Source: HNR sp040400085
GTDB lineage: Bacteria; Actinomycetota; Actinomycetes; Actinomycetales; Microbacteriaceae
Assembly: GCA_040400085.1 (NCBI GenBank)
Contig: JBBAQX010000007.1
Span: 1-64,000, forward strand
Direction: 5' to 3'
DNA: 64,000 nucleotides
This document shows, in pieces, positions 52,996 through 61,197 of the stretch. How positions within the stretch are numbered: the first letter of the stretch is position 1; the number at the start of each line of letters is the position of its first letter. Position numbers and translations under genes: made by a program. The notes under the pieces were generated by a model that did not search any database, had not been told where the DNA came from, and saw only the letters and a program-made list of their open reading frames with translations.

Positions 52996-53682
52996 ATGCC
53001 CATGACGTTAGCCGAAATGGCGAATGCCGGACTTATCTCGCCCGATTGGGCAGCGGCCCTCGAACCCGTCGCTCAGCAGATCGCCGATATGGGCGAATTC
53101 CTCCGTCGAGAGCGCGAAGAAGGGCGGGAGTATCTCCCCGCGGGCGACAAGATCCTGCGGGCATTCAGCTACCCGCTGTCCGAGGTGAAGGTGCTGATCG
53201 TGGGACAGGACCCGTATCCGACCCCCGGGCATCCCATCGGTTTATCTTTCGCGGTCGACAGGAACGTGCGGCCCGTCCCGCGGAGCCTGAACAATATCTA
53301 CAAGGAGATGCGCGAAGACCTCGGCATCGACACCCCCGACCACGGCGACCTGACGGCCTGGAGCGAGGCTGGCGTGATGCTCCTCAACAGGGTGCTCACG
53401 GTCGAGCCCGGCCAGGCGGCCTCGCACCGCAAGAAGGGGTGGGAGGCAATCACCGAGCATGCCATCCGTGTTCTTGTCGAGCGAAAGCAGCCGATGGTAG
53501 CGCTGCTCTGGGGGCGTGACGCATCCTCTCTTGTCCCGATGCTGGGGGATACCCCGGTAATCGAAAGCGCGCATCCCTCGCCGCTGTCCGCATCGCGGGG
53601 ATTCTTCGGTTCGCGCCCGTTTACTCGGGTCAATGCTGAGCTGGTGAAGCTGGGCGTCTCCCCGATCGATTGGAGGTTGTGA
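52996..53682 (+). CDS. ung: Uracil-DNA glycosylase, family 1
   Basis: 228 residues; removes uracil from DNA. The catalytic water-activating loop GQDPYP (Asp72) is present, the late HPSPLSASRGFFG loop carries the catalytic His, and LLNRVLTVEPG fits the uracil-binding region. ATG at 52996 immediately follows the S51 stop; a second ATG at 53002 is possible. A longer in-frame start at 52972 would overlap the upstream gene and is less likely. Followed four bases on by the GNAT gene, forming a compact three-gene string. Confidence 0.93.
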   Translation: MPMTLAEMANAGLISPDWAAALEPVAQQIADMGEFLRREREEGREYLPAGDKILRAFSYPLSEVKVLIVGQDPYPTPGHPIGLSFAVDRNVRPVPRSLNNIYKEMREDLGIDTPDHGDLTAWSEAGVMLLNRVLTVEPGQAASHRKKGWEAITEHAIRVLVERKQPMVALLWGRDASSLVPMLGDTPVIESAHPSPLSASRGFFGSRPFTRVNAELVKLGVSPIDWRL

Positions 53683-53685
53683 GCA

Positions 53686-54240
53686 GTGGTTGACCTGACG
53701 GCTAACGGGATGCCTGTCCCGGTGACGGTGCGGTCGGCGCGCGAGTTTGATCTGCCTCGCGTGTGCGATATCTACAATTACTACGTCGCAAATAGCACCG
53801 TGAGCTTTGACGAGGAGCCTAGGCCGCTATCCGAGTGGTTGGCGAAATTTGAGCGGCTTCGTGAGCTCGACCTGCCGTTTATCGTCGCGGTTGGCCCTGG
53901 CGGAGAGGTGCTCGGTTTTGCTCTTGTGCACCCGTGGAAGACCAAATCGGCGTATCGCTTTGTGGTCGAGAACTCGGTGTACCTACACCCAGAGGCCACG
54001 GGTCAGGGCCTGGGTCGCCAGCTCCTGACAGAACTGATCGATCAAACGACGGATGCCGGCCCCACCCAGATCGTCGCCGTCATCTCCGACCAGGGTGCGG
54101 AGTCCTCTCTGCGGCTACACGAGTCGCTTGGCTTTGTCGAGACGGGCCGGATGCGCGACGTCGGCTACAAGTTCGACCGCTGGCTGGGCATCGTCACCCT
54201 CCAACTGCAGCTTGCCGGGTGGCACCGCCCCGAGGACTAG
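53686..54240 (+). CDS. GNAT N-acetyltransferase, phosphinothricin-acetyltransferase-like
   Basis: 184 residues with a GNAT fold. The N-terminal half has VCDIYNYYVANSTVSFDEEP, characteristic of the PAT/Bar subgroup, and the acetyl-CoA loop reads ATGQGLGRQLL (Q-x-x-G-x-G/A pattern). The later LHESLGFVETGRMRDVGYKFDRW is also shared with that subgroup. Members acetylate amino groups of small molecules such as methionine sulfoximine; the natural substrate is unknown. GTG start four bases after ung. A large hairpin follows the stop. Confidence 0.85.
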   Translation: MVDLTANGMPVPVTVRSAREFDLPRVCDIYNYYVANSTVSFDEEPRPLSEWLAKFERLRELDLPFIVAVGPGGEVLGFALVHPWKTKSAYRFVVENSVYLHPEATGQGLGRQLLTELIDQTTDAGPTQIVAVISDQGAESSLRLHESLGFVETGRMRDVGYKFDRWLGIVTLQLQLAGWHRPED

Positions 54241-54245
54241 GGAAT

Positions 54246-54299
54246 TTTTTGTTCGGTTCCGCGGATTTCCGGGGAAAATCCCGCGGAATCGAACAAAAA
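54246..54299. terminator. Large bidirectional hairpin between convergent genes
   Basis: TTTTTGTTCGGTTCCGCGG (54246-54264) pairs with 54281-54299 with one mismatch, and the interior ATTTCC/GGAAAAT also pairs with a bulge, so nearly all 54 bases fold. T-rich left and A-rich right ends give a U-tract on either strand. It separates the GNAT gene from the minus-strand ABC operon. Confidence 0.65.
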
Positions 54300-54354
54300 C
54301 TTCCCTGGCGTGGACGGTGGCGTGGGGGCGTGCGTTGGGCAGGGGCGTACGGGG

Positions 54355-54993
54355 TTACTTCTTTTTGGGGATCGGGCTGTTGGTGAGGATGGTGTTGTAG
54401 GCGAGCATCCCCGTAAGTGAGATCACCAGAGATACGCAGGCCACGATCGGCCAGGCTTCGCCAGCGTATTCCGGGGTTGCCAGTAAGCCGCTGAGGAGCG
54501 GGACGAAGCCCAGAGGAACCGCAAGCCAGCTGTTGCGGGATTTTCCCCATCGACTGAGGGATGCCCCCAGCAGTAGCCCGCTCACGCCGCCTCCCAGGAA
54601 GCAGGCCAACCCTCCGAGGAGCGCAAACCCTGCCGTCCCGGCGTCATCGAGCACCCGCGGGTCGAGCGCGAGCAGTGCGGTGAATACTGCGGTGTTGGCG
54701 ACCGCGATCACCGCGACGGTGAGGAGGCTGGCCCGTACCACGGCTCGGCGGGTGGCACCCGCCATGACTAAGGGCGCGAAGAAGAACGTGACGGCCAGAA
54801 GGCTCAGCGCGAGTTGGAAACCGGCTATGCTACCGCGGGTGAGCGAGACCAGGGACGCAAACTGAGACGTGCTGAGGGCATCGCTCAGCGAGAGCACTAC
54901 GAGCATAGCCGCGGTTCCTCCTGCCCATAATCCCAGGGTATAGGAGCCTATTAGCCTAAATATTCGCCGGAAAACTACCGTGGTCGCGCTCAT
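54355..54993 (-). CDS. ABC transporter membrane protein, GntR-linked
   Basis: 212 residues with about six hydrophobic segments and no recognised family motif. Its start overlaps the ATPase stop by four bases, so it is the likely permease partner of that ATPase. Such GntR/ATPase/permease operons often respond to cell-envelope-active compounds; that role is inferred from arrangement only. Ends in a short Lys tail, with a hairpin downstream. Confidence 0.65.
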   Translation of the reverse strand: MSATTVVFRRIFRLIGSYTLGLWAGGTAAMLVVLSLSDALSTSQFASLVSLTRGSIAGFQLALSLLAVTFFFAPLVMAGATRRAVVRASLLTVAVIAVANTAVFTALLALDPRVLDDAGTAGFALLGGLACFLGGGVSGLLLGASLSRWGKSRNSWLAVPLGFVPLLSGLLATPEYAGEAWPIVACVSLVISLTGMLAYNTILTNSPIPKKK

Positions 54994-55934
54994 GACTCTG
55001 ATCCTTGCTGTGTTGCCTCGACTACTGATGCTTCTACGACCGTGCGGCGATCGGTGAGATGCTCGAAGAGTAGGTCGAACGGAACCTGCTCGCGGGTGAG
55101 CCCCATCTGGTTGGCCCGCATCGAGGTTTCGAGATCTACACGGGCGATTACGGTTATCGAGGAGGTTCCGCCCAGGTTTTTTCGGGTGACGATGCTGGCG
55201 CGATCGAAGCGCTGGGCGATCTCGTCGATCGCTATGCGCGGCCCGCTGAAGGTGCTGGCCCGTTCGCGCAGGCTGTCGATGTTCTCGTTGAGGAGCAGGC
55301 GGTTGTTGCGGAGGAGGACGACGTTTTCGAGCATCCGTTCTGTTTCATCGATCAGGTGGCTCGACAGCACGATCGTGCGCGGGTGTTCCACGAAGTCGCG
55401 CAGCAGTTCGTCGTAGAAATGCCGTCGAGTGGGGGAGTCCATGCCGATGTAGACCTCGTCGAGGAGGGTCAGCGGCGCCCTGGTTGCCAGGCCGATCAGC
55501 GCGGCGGCCGTTGCGCGCTGGCCCAGCGAGAGGCGCATCATCTTCTTGGTCGCGTCGATGCCGAAGCCGTCCATGAGTTCGTGCGCGTAAGCCTGGTCGA
55601 ACGTCGGGCGTAGATCCGCCGCGAGCCGAATGTTTGACGAGACCTTCTGATCGAGCAGGAGGTCACCCGATTCACGCACGAGGCAGATGCTCTGCGCGAG
55701 GCGTTCACTCTCGAAGGGGTTCTCCCCGTCGACCGTGACGGTTCCGTAGGTGGGCCGCTGTAGCCCCGCGATCACCGAGAGCAGCGTGCTCTTACCGGTC
55801 CCGTTGCGGCCGAGCAGCCCGTGGATCGTGTCGGGTTGCAGCGTGAGGCTGAGGTCGGCGAGCCCCGTCGCGGAGTTGTATTTTGTGCCGTAGCTTACGC
55901 CGAGGTCCTGCGTGCTGATGCTGAAACCGGTCAT
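54990..55934 (-). CDS. ABC transporter ATP-binding protein
   Basis: 314 residues. Walker A is GLLGRNGTGKST (about 36-47). The signature motif reads LSLGQ instead of LSGGQ. Walker B is LTLLDEVYIGMD, with Glu after the Asp as expected, and the switch His lies in LSSHLIDE. A C-terminal ~90-residue extension follows the nucleotide-binding domain. Four-base overlaps with the GntR gene and the membrane gene place it in a three-gene operon. Confidence 0.85.
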   Translation of the reverse strand: MTGFSISTQDLGVSYGTKYNSATGLADLSLTLQPDTIHGLLGRNGTGKSTLLSVIAGLQRPTYGTVTVDGENPFESERLAQSICLVRESGDLLLDQKVSSNIRLAADLRPTFDQAYAHELMDGFGIDATKKMMRLSLGQRATAAALIGLATRAPLTLLDEVYIGMDSPTRRHFYDELLRDFVEHPRTIVLSSHLIDETERMLENVVLLRNNRLLLNENIDSLRERASTFSGPRIAIDEIAQRFDRASIVTRKNLGGTSSITVIARVDLETSMRANQMGLTREQVPFDLLFEHLTDRRTVVEASVVEATQQGSES

Positions 55935-56341
55935 GGCTGGTCCTGTTCTGCTGGTGCTTGCGTTGATTCTTGCTGTGTAAGTTCTTGCGTCATAAATTCT
56001 TTGAGGTGCCGCATAAGTTCGCTTGATGGGATGCCGAGCGCCCTCGCCCGCGCCAGCGCCGGTTCGAATACCTCGCTGAGGTATCTGCTGCGGTATTCGT
56101 CGCGCAGCTTTTCCTGGGCTCCCGCGCTTACGAACATCCCCAGCCCGCGTTGCTTGTAGATGAGCTGTTCCTCCACGAGGATCGCGAAGGCTTTCGCGGC
56201 GGTGGCGGGGTTGATGCCAAAGGTGGTGGCGAATTGCGTGGTGCTCATGACCTGCGCGCCCTCGGGCATCGTTCCATCGAGGATGCCGCGGCGCAGGTGT
56301 TCTGCGATCTGCAGGTAGATCGGTTCTGACCCGTCAAACAC
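55931..56341 (-). CDS. GntR-family transcriptional regulator, YtrA subfamily
   Basis: 136 residues: a winged helix-turn-helix (about 8-75, PIYLQIAEHLRRGILDGTMPEGAQVMSTTQFATTFGIN) and a short two-helix C-terminal tail, the hallmark of the YtrA subgroup that has no ligand domain. GTG at 56341 with a strong AGGAGG site upstream. First gene of the GntR-ATPase-permease operon; a palindrome at 56354-56377 is the likely self-operator. Divergent from prpDBC. Confidence 0.85.
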   Translation of the reverse strand: MFDGSEPIYLQIAEHLRRGILDGTMPEGAQVMSTTQFATTFGINPATAAKAFAILVEEQLIYKQRGLGMFVSAGAQEKLRDEYRSRYLSEVFEPALARARALGIPSSELMRHLKEFMTQELTQQESTQAPAEQDQP

Positions 56342-56353
56342 GCTTACCTCCTC

Positions 56354-56377
56354 GGTTCATTACTCAACTAGTGAACC
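56354..56377. promoter_or_regulatory. Operator of the YtrA-type GntR operon
   Basis: GGTTCATTA-CTCAAC-TAGTGAACC is a 9-6-9 inverted repeat with one mismatch, 13 bases upstream of the GntR start codon. GTTCA/TGAAC half-sites of this kind are usual for YtrA-type regulators, so autorepression is likely. Confidence 0.6.
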
Positions 56378-56407
56378 ACGGGACCGAGGTTAACGCAAGC
56401 CCGAGTT

Positions 56408-56485
56408 TCGTTTGCCCCAAATAGTGCTTTTTCTAGGAAAAACGTACTATTTGGGGCAAACGAGATCCACAAACGTGGGCCGAGC
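56408..56485 (+). repeat. Intergenic palindromic repeat, copy 3 (most intact)
   Basis: TCGTTTGCCCCAAATAGT (56408-56425) and its exact complement (56446-56463) form an 18-base stem. TTTTTC/GAAAAA pairs inside it around TAG. ACGAGA is followed by nine bases and then GTGGGCCGAGC (56475-56485). Copies 1 and 2 share the right arm, the nine-base gap and the TGGGCCGA block. It lies in the GntR/prpD divergent spacer. Confidence 0.75.
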
Positions 56486-56530
56486 CCGACCCGAGCCTGA
56501 CCCGACCCCGACCCGAGCCCGACCCGGGCG
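56482..56530 (+). repeat. CCGA(C/G)C-type hexamer run upstream of prpD
   Basis: About eight imperfect copies of a CCCGAC/CCCGAG hexamer directly follow the palindromic repeat, ending about 65 bases before the prpD start. The remaining bases to prpD show only a short AAAGG ribosome site. Simple repeats like this can vary in length by slippage. Confidence 0.6.
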
Positions 56531-56594
56531 CACGCCCGAACTGCACCCGGGCACGAACTGTGGCAGGGTGGACTATATACACGAAAGGCACCAC

Positions 56595-58190
56595 ATGACT
56601 CAGCTGCACCCGGTCCGCGTCTATAAGAGCGACGAGGCTCTGCCCCGTGAAGAACAACTCGCGTGGAAACTCGCGCAGGTGGCGACCGACCCCGTGCCGG
56701 TTGACGACGATGTCGCCGAGATGATTATCAATCGCGTGATCGACAACGCCTCGGTTGCGGCCGCATCGCTCGTGCGCAGGCCGGTCGCGGCGGCCCGCGC
56801 GCAGGCGCTGAGCCATCCGCCCAGCACGGGCGGCGGCGGGGCCACCGTTTTCGGTGAGCCGCAGGCAACCCGGGTATCGCCCGAGTGGGCGGCCTGGGCC
56901 AACGGCGTCGCAGTGCGCGAGCTCGACTATCACGACACGTTCCTGGCGGCCGACTACTCGCATCCCGGGGACAACATCCCGCCGATCACGGCCGTCGCGC
57001 AGCACGTCATGGGCCTTCACAATCCTGGCGCGCACATCGCACATGCCAGCAATACCCCAAGCCCCCGCAACCTCACCGGCCACGACCTGATCCGCGGCAT
57101 CGCGACGGGTTACGAGATCCAGGTCGACCTGGTCAAGGCGATCTGCCTGCACCAGCACAAGATCGACCACGTGGCGCACCTCGGCCCGAGTGCCGCGGCG
57201 GGAATTGGCACGCTGCTCGGCCTCGACACGGCCACGATCTATCAGGCCATCGGCCAGGCCCTGCACACCACGACGGCCACGCGCCAATCGCGTAAGGGCG
57301 AGATCAGTAGCTGGAAGGCCTACGCCCCCGCCTTTGCCGGCAAGATGGCGGTCGAGGCCGTCGATCGGGCCATGCGCGGCGAGACCAGCCCCACCCCCAT
57401 CTACGAGGGCGAAGACGGCGTAATCGCATGGCTCCTCGATGGACCGGATGCCCGCTACCAGGTCCCCCTCCCCGCCCCCGGTGAACCCAAGCGCGCCATC
57501 CTCGACACCTACACGAAAGAGCACTCGGCGGAGTACCAGGCCCAGGCGTGGATTGACCTGGCGCGTAAGCTGCACCACGAGCATCCGGAACTTATCGATG
57601 GAGCCAACGTGGAACGCGTGGTCATCCGCACGAGCCACCACACCCACTACGTGATCGGGTCGGGGGCGAACGATCCGCAGAAGTACGATCCCGCGGCATC
57701 GCGCGAGACGCTGGATCACTCGATTCCGTACATCTTCACGGTCGCGCTGCAGGACGGGCGCTGGCATCACGCGGATTCGTATGCCCCGGAGCGCGCGGCC
57801 CGGCCAGACACGGTTGCCCTGTGGCACAAAGTCGTGACGGAGGAGGACCCGGAGTGGACGAGGCGCTATCACTCGCTCGACCCGGCGGAGAAGGCCTTTG
57901 GCGGCTCGGTCGAGATCCAGCTGGCGGACGGCAGCGTTATTCGCGACGAGATTGCCGTGGCGGACGCGCATCCGCTGGGGGCCAGGCCGTTTGCGCGGGA
58001 ACAATACGTGGCGAAGTTCCGGGCGCTCGCGGAGGGTGTGTTGGAGCAGGTCGAGATCGAACGTTTCCTCGATACGGCTCAGCGCCTGTCGTCGCTGCGC
58101 GCCGACGAGCTAGCTGGCCTCACGATCACGGCTCGGCCTGGTTTCCTAGCCGCGAAAACCCAGCCAGCAGCCCAGAAGGGACTCTTCTAA
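56595..58190 (+). CDS. prpD: 2-methylcitrate dehydratase
   Basis: 531 residues; dehydrates 2-methylcitrate to 2-methyl-cis-aconitate in the methylcitrate cycle for propionyl-CoA. MmgE/PrpD family segments are visible: AVAQHVMGLHNPG-like N-terminal region, GYEIQVDLVKAI, QALHTTTATRQSRKGEISSWKAYAPAFAGKMAVEA and YTKEHSAEYQAQ. ATG at 56595 has AAAGG upstream; the long frame from 56412 runs through the hexamer run and is rejected. The N-terminus is still slightly longer than many homologues. Stop and prpB start share one base (TAATG). Confidence 0.92.
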   Translation: MTQLHPVRVYKSDEALPREEQLAWKLAQVATDPVPVDDDVAEMIINRVIDNASVAAASLVRRPVAAARAQALSHPPSTGGGGATVFGEPQATRVSPEWAAWANGVAVRELDYHDTFLAADYSHPGDNIPPITAVAQHVMGLHNPGAHIAHASNTPSPRNLTGHDLIRGIATGYEIQVDLVKAICLHQHKIDHVAHLGPSAAAGIGTLLGLDTATIYQAIGQALHTTTATRQSRKGEISSWKAYAPAFAGKMAVEAVDRAMRGETSPTPIYEGEDGVIAWLLDGPDARYQVPLPAPGEPKRAILDTYTKEHSAEYQAQAWIDLARKLHHEHPELIDGANVERVVIRTSHHTHYVIGSGANDPQKYDPAASRETLDHSIPYIFTVALQDGRWHHADSYAPERAARPDTVALWHKVVTEEDPEWTRRYHSLDPAEKAFGGSVEIQLADGSVIRDEIAVADAHPLGARPFAREQYVAKFRALAEGVLEQVEIERFLDTAQRLSSLRADELAGLTITARPGFLAAKTQPAAQKGLF

Positions 58191-59083
58191 TGCTGTACTC
58201 ACACACAACTCCCGCCGAGAAGCGCGCGGCGTTCCGCGCCGAACTTGCGACGGGCAAGCTGCTGCGCATCCCGGGGGCGTTCAACCCGCTGAGCGCGAGA
58301 CTCATCGAGCGCAAAGGCTTTGACGGCGTCTACATCTCGGGTGCCGTGCTGTCCGCAGATCTGGGGCTGCCCGACATCGGCCTCACTACGCTCACAGAGG
58401 TCGCGGGCCGCAGCGCGCAGATCGCCCGGATGACTAACCTCCCCGCCCTGGTCGACGCGGACACCGGCTTCGGCGAACCCATGAACGTGGCCCGCACCGT
58501 GCAGACCCTCGAGGATGCCGGGGTCGCCGGCCTCCACATCGAGGATCAGATTAATCCCAAGCGCTGCGGACACCTTGACGGCAAACAGGTCGTCGACGAG
58601 GAGACCGTGCTCAAGCGGATCCGCGCGGCGGTGCAGGGGCGGAGGGACCCGAACCTGCTGATCATGGCTCGCACGGACATCCGCGCAATTGAGGGGATGC
58701 CCGCCGCCATCGACCGGGCAAAAGCGCTCGTTGACGCCGGGGCAGACGTGATCTTCCCCGAGGCCATGCGCGACCTCAGCGAATTCGACGCGATCCGGGC
58801 GGCGGTCGATGTTCCGGTGCTCGCGAATATGACCGAGTTTGGCAAGAGTGAGCTCTTCACCACGTCCCAGCTCGAAAGCGTCGGCATCAACATCGTGATC
58901 TACCCCGTTTCGCTGCTGCGCCTCGCGATGGGGGCGGCTGAACGCGGGCTCGACGCGATCACGGAGCAGGGAAGCCTCACGCCGATGCTCGGGGAGATGC
59001 AGACTCGGTCCGAACTCTATGAGCTATTGGACTATTCGGCATACAATACGTTTGACGATACGGTCTATAACTTCAAGCTGTGA
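58190..59083 (+). CDS. prpB: 2-methylisocitrate lyase
   Basis: 297 residues of the isocitrate lyase/PEP mutase superfamily; cleaves 2-methylisocitrate to pyruvate and succinate. The catalytic loop KRCGH with its cysteine is present (about 124-128), preceded by DADTGFGEPMNVARTV and HIEDQ, both magnesium-binding strands. ATG at 58190 shares its A with the prpD stop. A much longer frame upstream merely runs through prpD. Followed ten bases on by prpC. Confidence 0.93.
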   Translation: MLYSHTTPAEKRAAFRAELATGKLLRIPGAFNPLSARLIERKGFDGVYISGAVLSADLGLPDIGLTTLTEVAGRSAQIARMTNLPALVDADTGFGEPMNVARTVQTLEDAGVAGLHIEDQINPKRCGHLDGKQVVDEETVLKRIRAAVQGRRDPNLLIMARTDIRAIEGMPAAIDRAKALVDAGADVIFPEAMRDLSEFDAIRAAVDVPVLANMTEFGKSELFTTSQLESVGINIVIYPVSLLRLAMGAAERGLDAITEQGSLTPMLGEMQTRSELYELLDYSAYNTFDDTVYNFKL

Positions 59084-59093
59084 GGTGCGAGAT

Positions 59094-60269
59094 ATGAGCG
59101 ACACACACGTAATTGCTGAAACGCGGGGCGAGACTGCCGTGCACAAGGGGCTGGTGGGAGTCGTGGCCGACTACACGGCGATCTCCAAGGTCAACTCGGA
59201 CACGAATTCGCTTCTGTATCGCGGCTATCCGGTGCAGGAGTTGGCCGCGCGCTGCTCGTTCGAAGAGGTTGCCTGGTTGCTCTGGAACGGCGAACTCCCG
59301 AACGCCGACGAGTTGGCCGAGTTCGAGCGGCTTGAGCGCTCACACCGCGAGCTCGACGCCGGCACCAAACAGGCCATCGATGGCCTGCTGATCACGGCGC
59401 ATCCGATGGACGTGGTCCGCACCGCGGTGAGCCACCTGGGCGGGCTGGACGCGACGCTTCAGGGGGATGCGGGAGCGGCATCCGTTATCGATCCCGTGCT
59501 TGATCCCGCGCTTAATCGTGCCCGGGCGGTGCGACTCCTTGCTCAGCTGCCCTCCGTGGTCGCCTACGATCAGCGGCGACGCAGGGGACAGGGGCTGATC
59601 GCGCCGCGCGGCGACCTCGCCTACTCCGAAAACTTTCTCTATATGACCTTCGGCGAGCTTCCGGATGCCGTGGTCGCCGACGCGTTCCGGGTCTCGCTGA
59701 TCCTGTATGCGGAGCACTCATTCAACGCGTCCACGTTCACGGCCAGGGTAATTGCGTCGACCCTGAGCGATATATATTCGGCGGTCACCGGCGCGGTCGG
59801 GGCGCTCAAGGGTTCGCTGCACGGAGGCGCGAACGAGGCAGTGATGCACACGTTCGACGAGATCGGTTCTGCCGATCGCGCGGAGGCCTGGCTCGATGAT
59901 GCCCTGGCATCCAAGCGCAAAATCATGGGATTCGGCCATCGCGTGTACAAGCACGGCGACTCTCGGGTGCCCACAATGAGGGATGCCCTTGGCCGCCTCG
60001 TCGACCACTACGACCGGCCCGACCTCTTGTCACTTTACGAAGCTTTGGAAACGGCGATGACGTCGCGGAAGAACATCCTTCCCAACCTCGATTACCCGTC
60101 CGGCCCCGCATACAACCTGATGGGGTTCGATACCCTCACGTTTACGCCGCTCTTCGCGGCGGCTCGGGTAGTCGGCTGGACAGCCCACGTTATGGAGCAG
60201 TATTCGGCTAACTCGCTGATCCGCCCGCTGTCCGAGTACAACGGGCCCGAGGAGCGGCACCTGGGCTAG
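59094..60269 (+). CDS. prpC: 2-methylcitrate synthase
   Basis: 391 residues of the citrate synthase fold; condenses propionyl-CoA with oxaloacetate. Catalytic histidine regions GSLHGGANE and GFGHRVYKHGDSR are clear, with the third catalytic residue expected in the late block. ATG at 59094 has GAGG upstream. Being next to prpD and prpB argues for 2-methylcitrate rather than housekeeping citrate synthase. Its end overlaps the convergent plsC by four bases. No PrpR-type regulator adjoins the operon. Confidence 0.92.
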   Translation: MSDTHVIAETRGETAVHKGLVGVVADYTAISKVNSDTNSLLYRGYPVQELAARCSFEEVAWLLWNGELPNADELAEFERLERSHRELDAGTKQAIDGLLITAHPMDVVRTAVSHLGGLDATLQGDAGAASVIDPVLDPALNRARAVRLLAQLPSVVAYDQRRRRGQGLIAPRGDLAYSENFLYMTFGELPDAVVADAFRVSLILYAEHSFNASTFTARVIASTLSDIYSAVTGAVGALKGSLHGGANEAVMHTFDEIGSADRAEAWLDDALASKRKIMGFGHRVYKHGDSRVPTMRDALGRLVDHYDRPDLLSLYEALETAMTSRKNILPNLDYPSGPAYNLMGFDTLTFTPLFAAARVVGWTAHVMEQYSANSLIRPLSEYNGPEERHLG

Positions 60270-61018
60270 GCTGCGGGTGCCTCGTTATAGGCATCCGCCA
60301 ATTCTTGGCCTGTCAATGAGTGGATGGCCGCCATAATCCGTTCCGTGGCCTCGCGCCGATCCTTTCCCGAGCCCGAGGAAGTCAGATCGGAGAGGTCAAC
60401 GGGAGGCCCGAAGGTAACGGTGACCGGGGTTTTCCTGCCTGGCGTTCCATCGGGTCTGAGCATCCGTCGCCTGGCCGAACCGTCCAGGCCGATGGGAATC
60501 ACAGTTGCGCCCGTTTCCAGGGCGAGCCAGGCGACTCCTGTTTTTCCGCGGTACAGCCTGCCGTCGCGCGAACGGGTCCCCTCGGGATAAATTGCGAATG
60601 CTCCGCCGGCGTTCAGTACGTCGCGGCCCACGTTGAGCGCGTCCTGCGCTGCGTGGCCTGCCCCGCGTTTCACGGGAACGGCGCCTATCGTCCCGAAGAA
60701 CCAGCGTTGCACCCTGCCGAAGAATCCGCCGCGCTCAAAGTAGTGTGACTTCGCCAGAAACTGAACTCTGCGGGGAACGGCGAGCGGAATGATGATGCTG
60801 TCCCTGGCGGCCAGGTGATTACTAGCAAAGAGGACTGGTCCCCTTTTAGGGATGTTACGGCGTCCTATGACGGTCGCCCGATACGCAAAACGGCCGACGG
60901 GGGCCAACGCGGCTTTGCCGACAAAATAGACCATTCCGGGTTGAGACGATGTCGGTGAAGTAGGGATGGTGATGAGGGGCGCCTCAGCGCGTTCCCTGTC
61001 CGAATATGTCATTGGCAC
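60266..61018 (-). CDS. plsC: 1-acyl-sn-glycerol-3-phosphate acyltransferase family protein
   Basis: 250 residues of the PlsC fold. The catalytic NHLAARD (H-x4-D) motif and the later YPEGTRSRDG motif are both intact, along with GAVPVKRG between them. These enzymes add the second acyl chain in phosphatidic acid synthesis at the inner face of the membrane, though actinobacterial paralogues may use other acceptors. ATG at 61018. Convergent with prpC. The 179 bases between it and the first FKBP gene hold both divergent promoters. Confidence 0.88.
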   Translation of the reverse strand: MPMTYSDRERAEAPLITIPTSPTSSQPGMVYFVGKAALAPVGRFAYRATVIGRRNIPKRGPVLFASNHLAARDSIIIPLAVPRRVQFLAKSHYFERGGFFGRVQRWFFGTIGAVPVKRGAGHAAQDALNVGRDVLNAGGAFAIYPEGTRSRDGRLYRGKTGVAWLALETGATVIPIGLDGSARRRMLRPDGTPGRKTPVTVTFGPPVDLSDLTSSGSGKDRREATERIMAAIHSLTGQELADAYNEAPAA

Positions 61019-61197
61019 ACACTATCCGGTAGCTCATTCCGCGGGGGTAATTTCTTTGCGGGGCAGAGGTTTACAGCTTTGTAAGAAAAACTGGGAGTAG
61101 GCTAATCCTCAAAGCGCTGAGAAATCTTGATGCTTTTGGTATTTTTGCTATTCCTTTAGCAATTCCCAACTACTTTTACCCAACAGAAACGAGAACC

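Noticed and set aside
56433..58004. A 523-codon open frame on the minus strand across prpD
   Set aside because: It is antisense to a clear prpD and arises from high GC at third positions. The translation is Arg/Val/Asp-rich with no family motif and no ribosome site.
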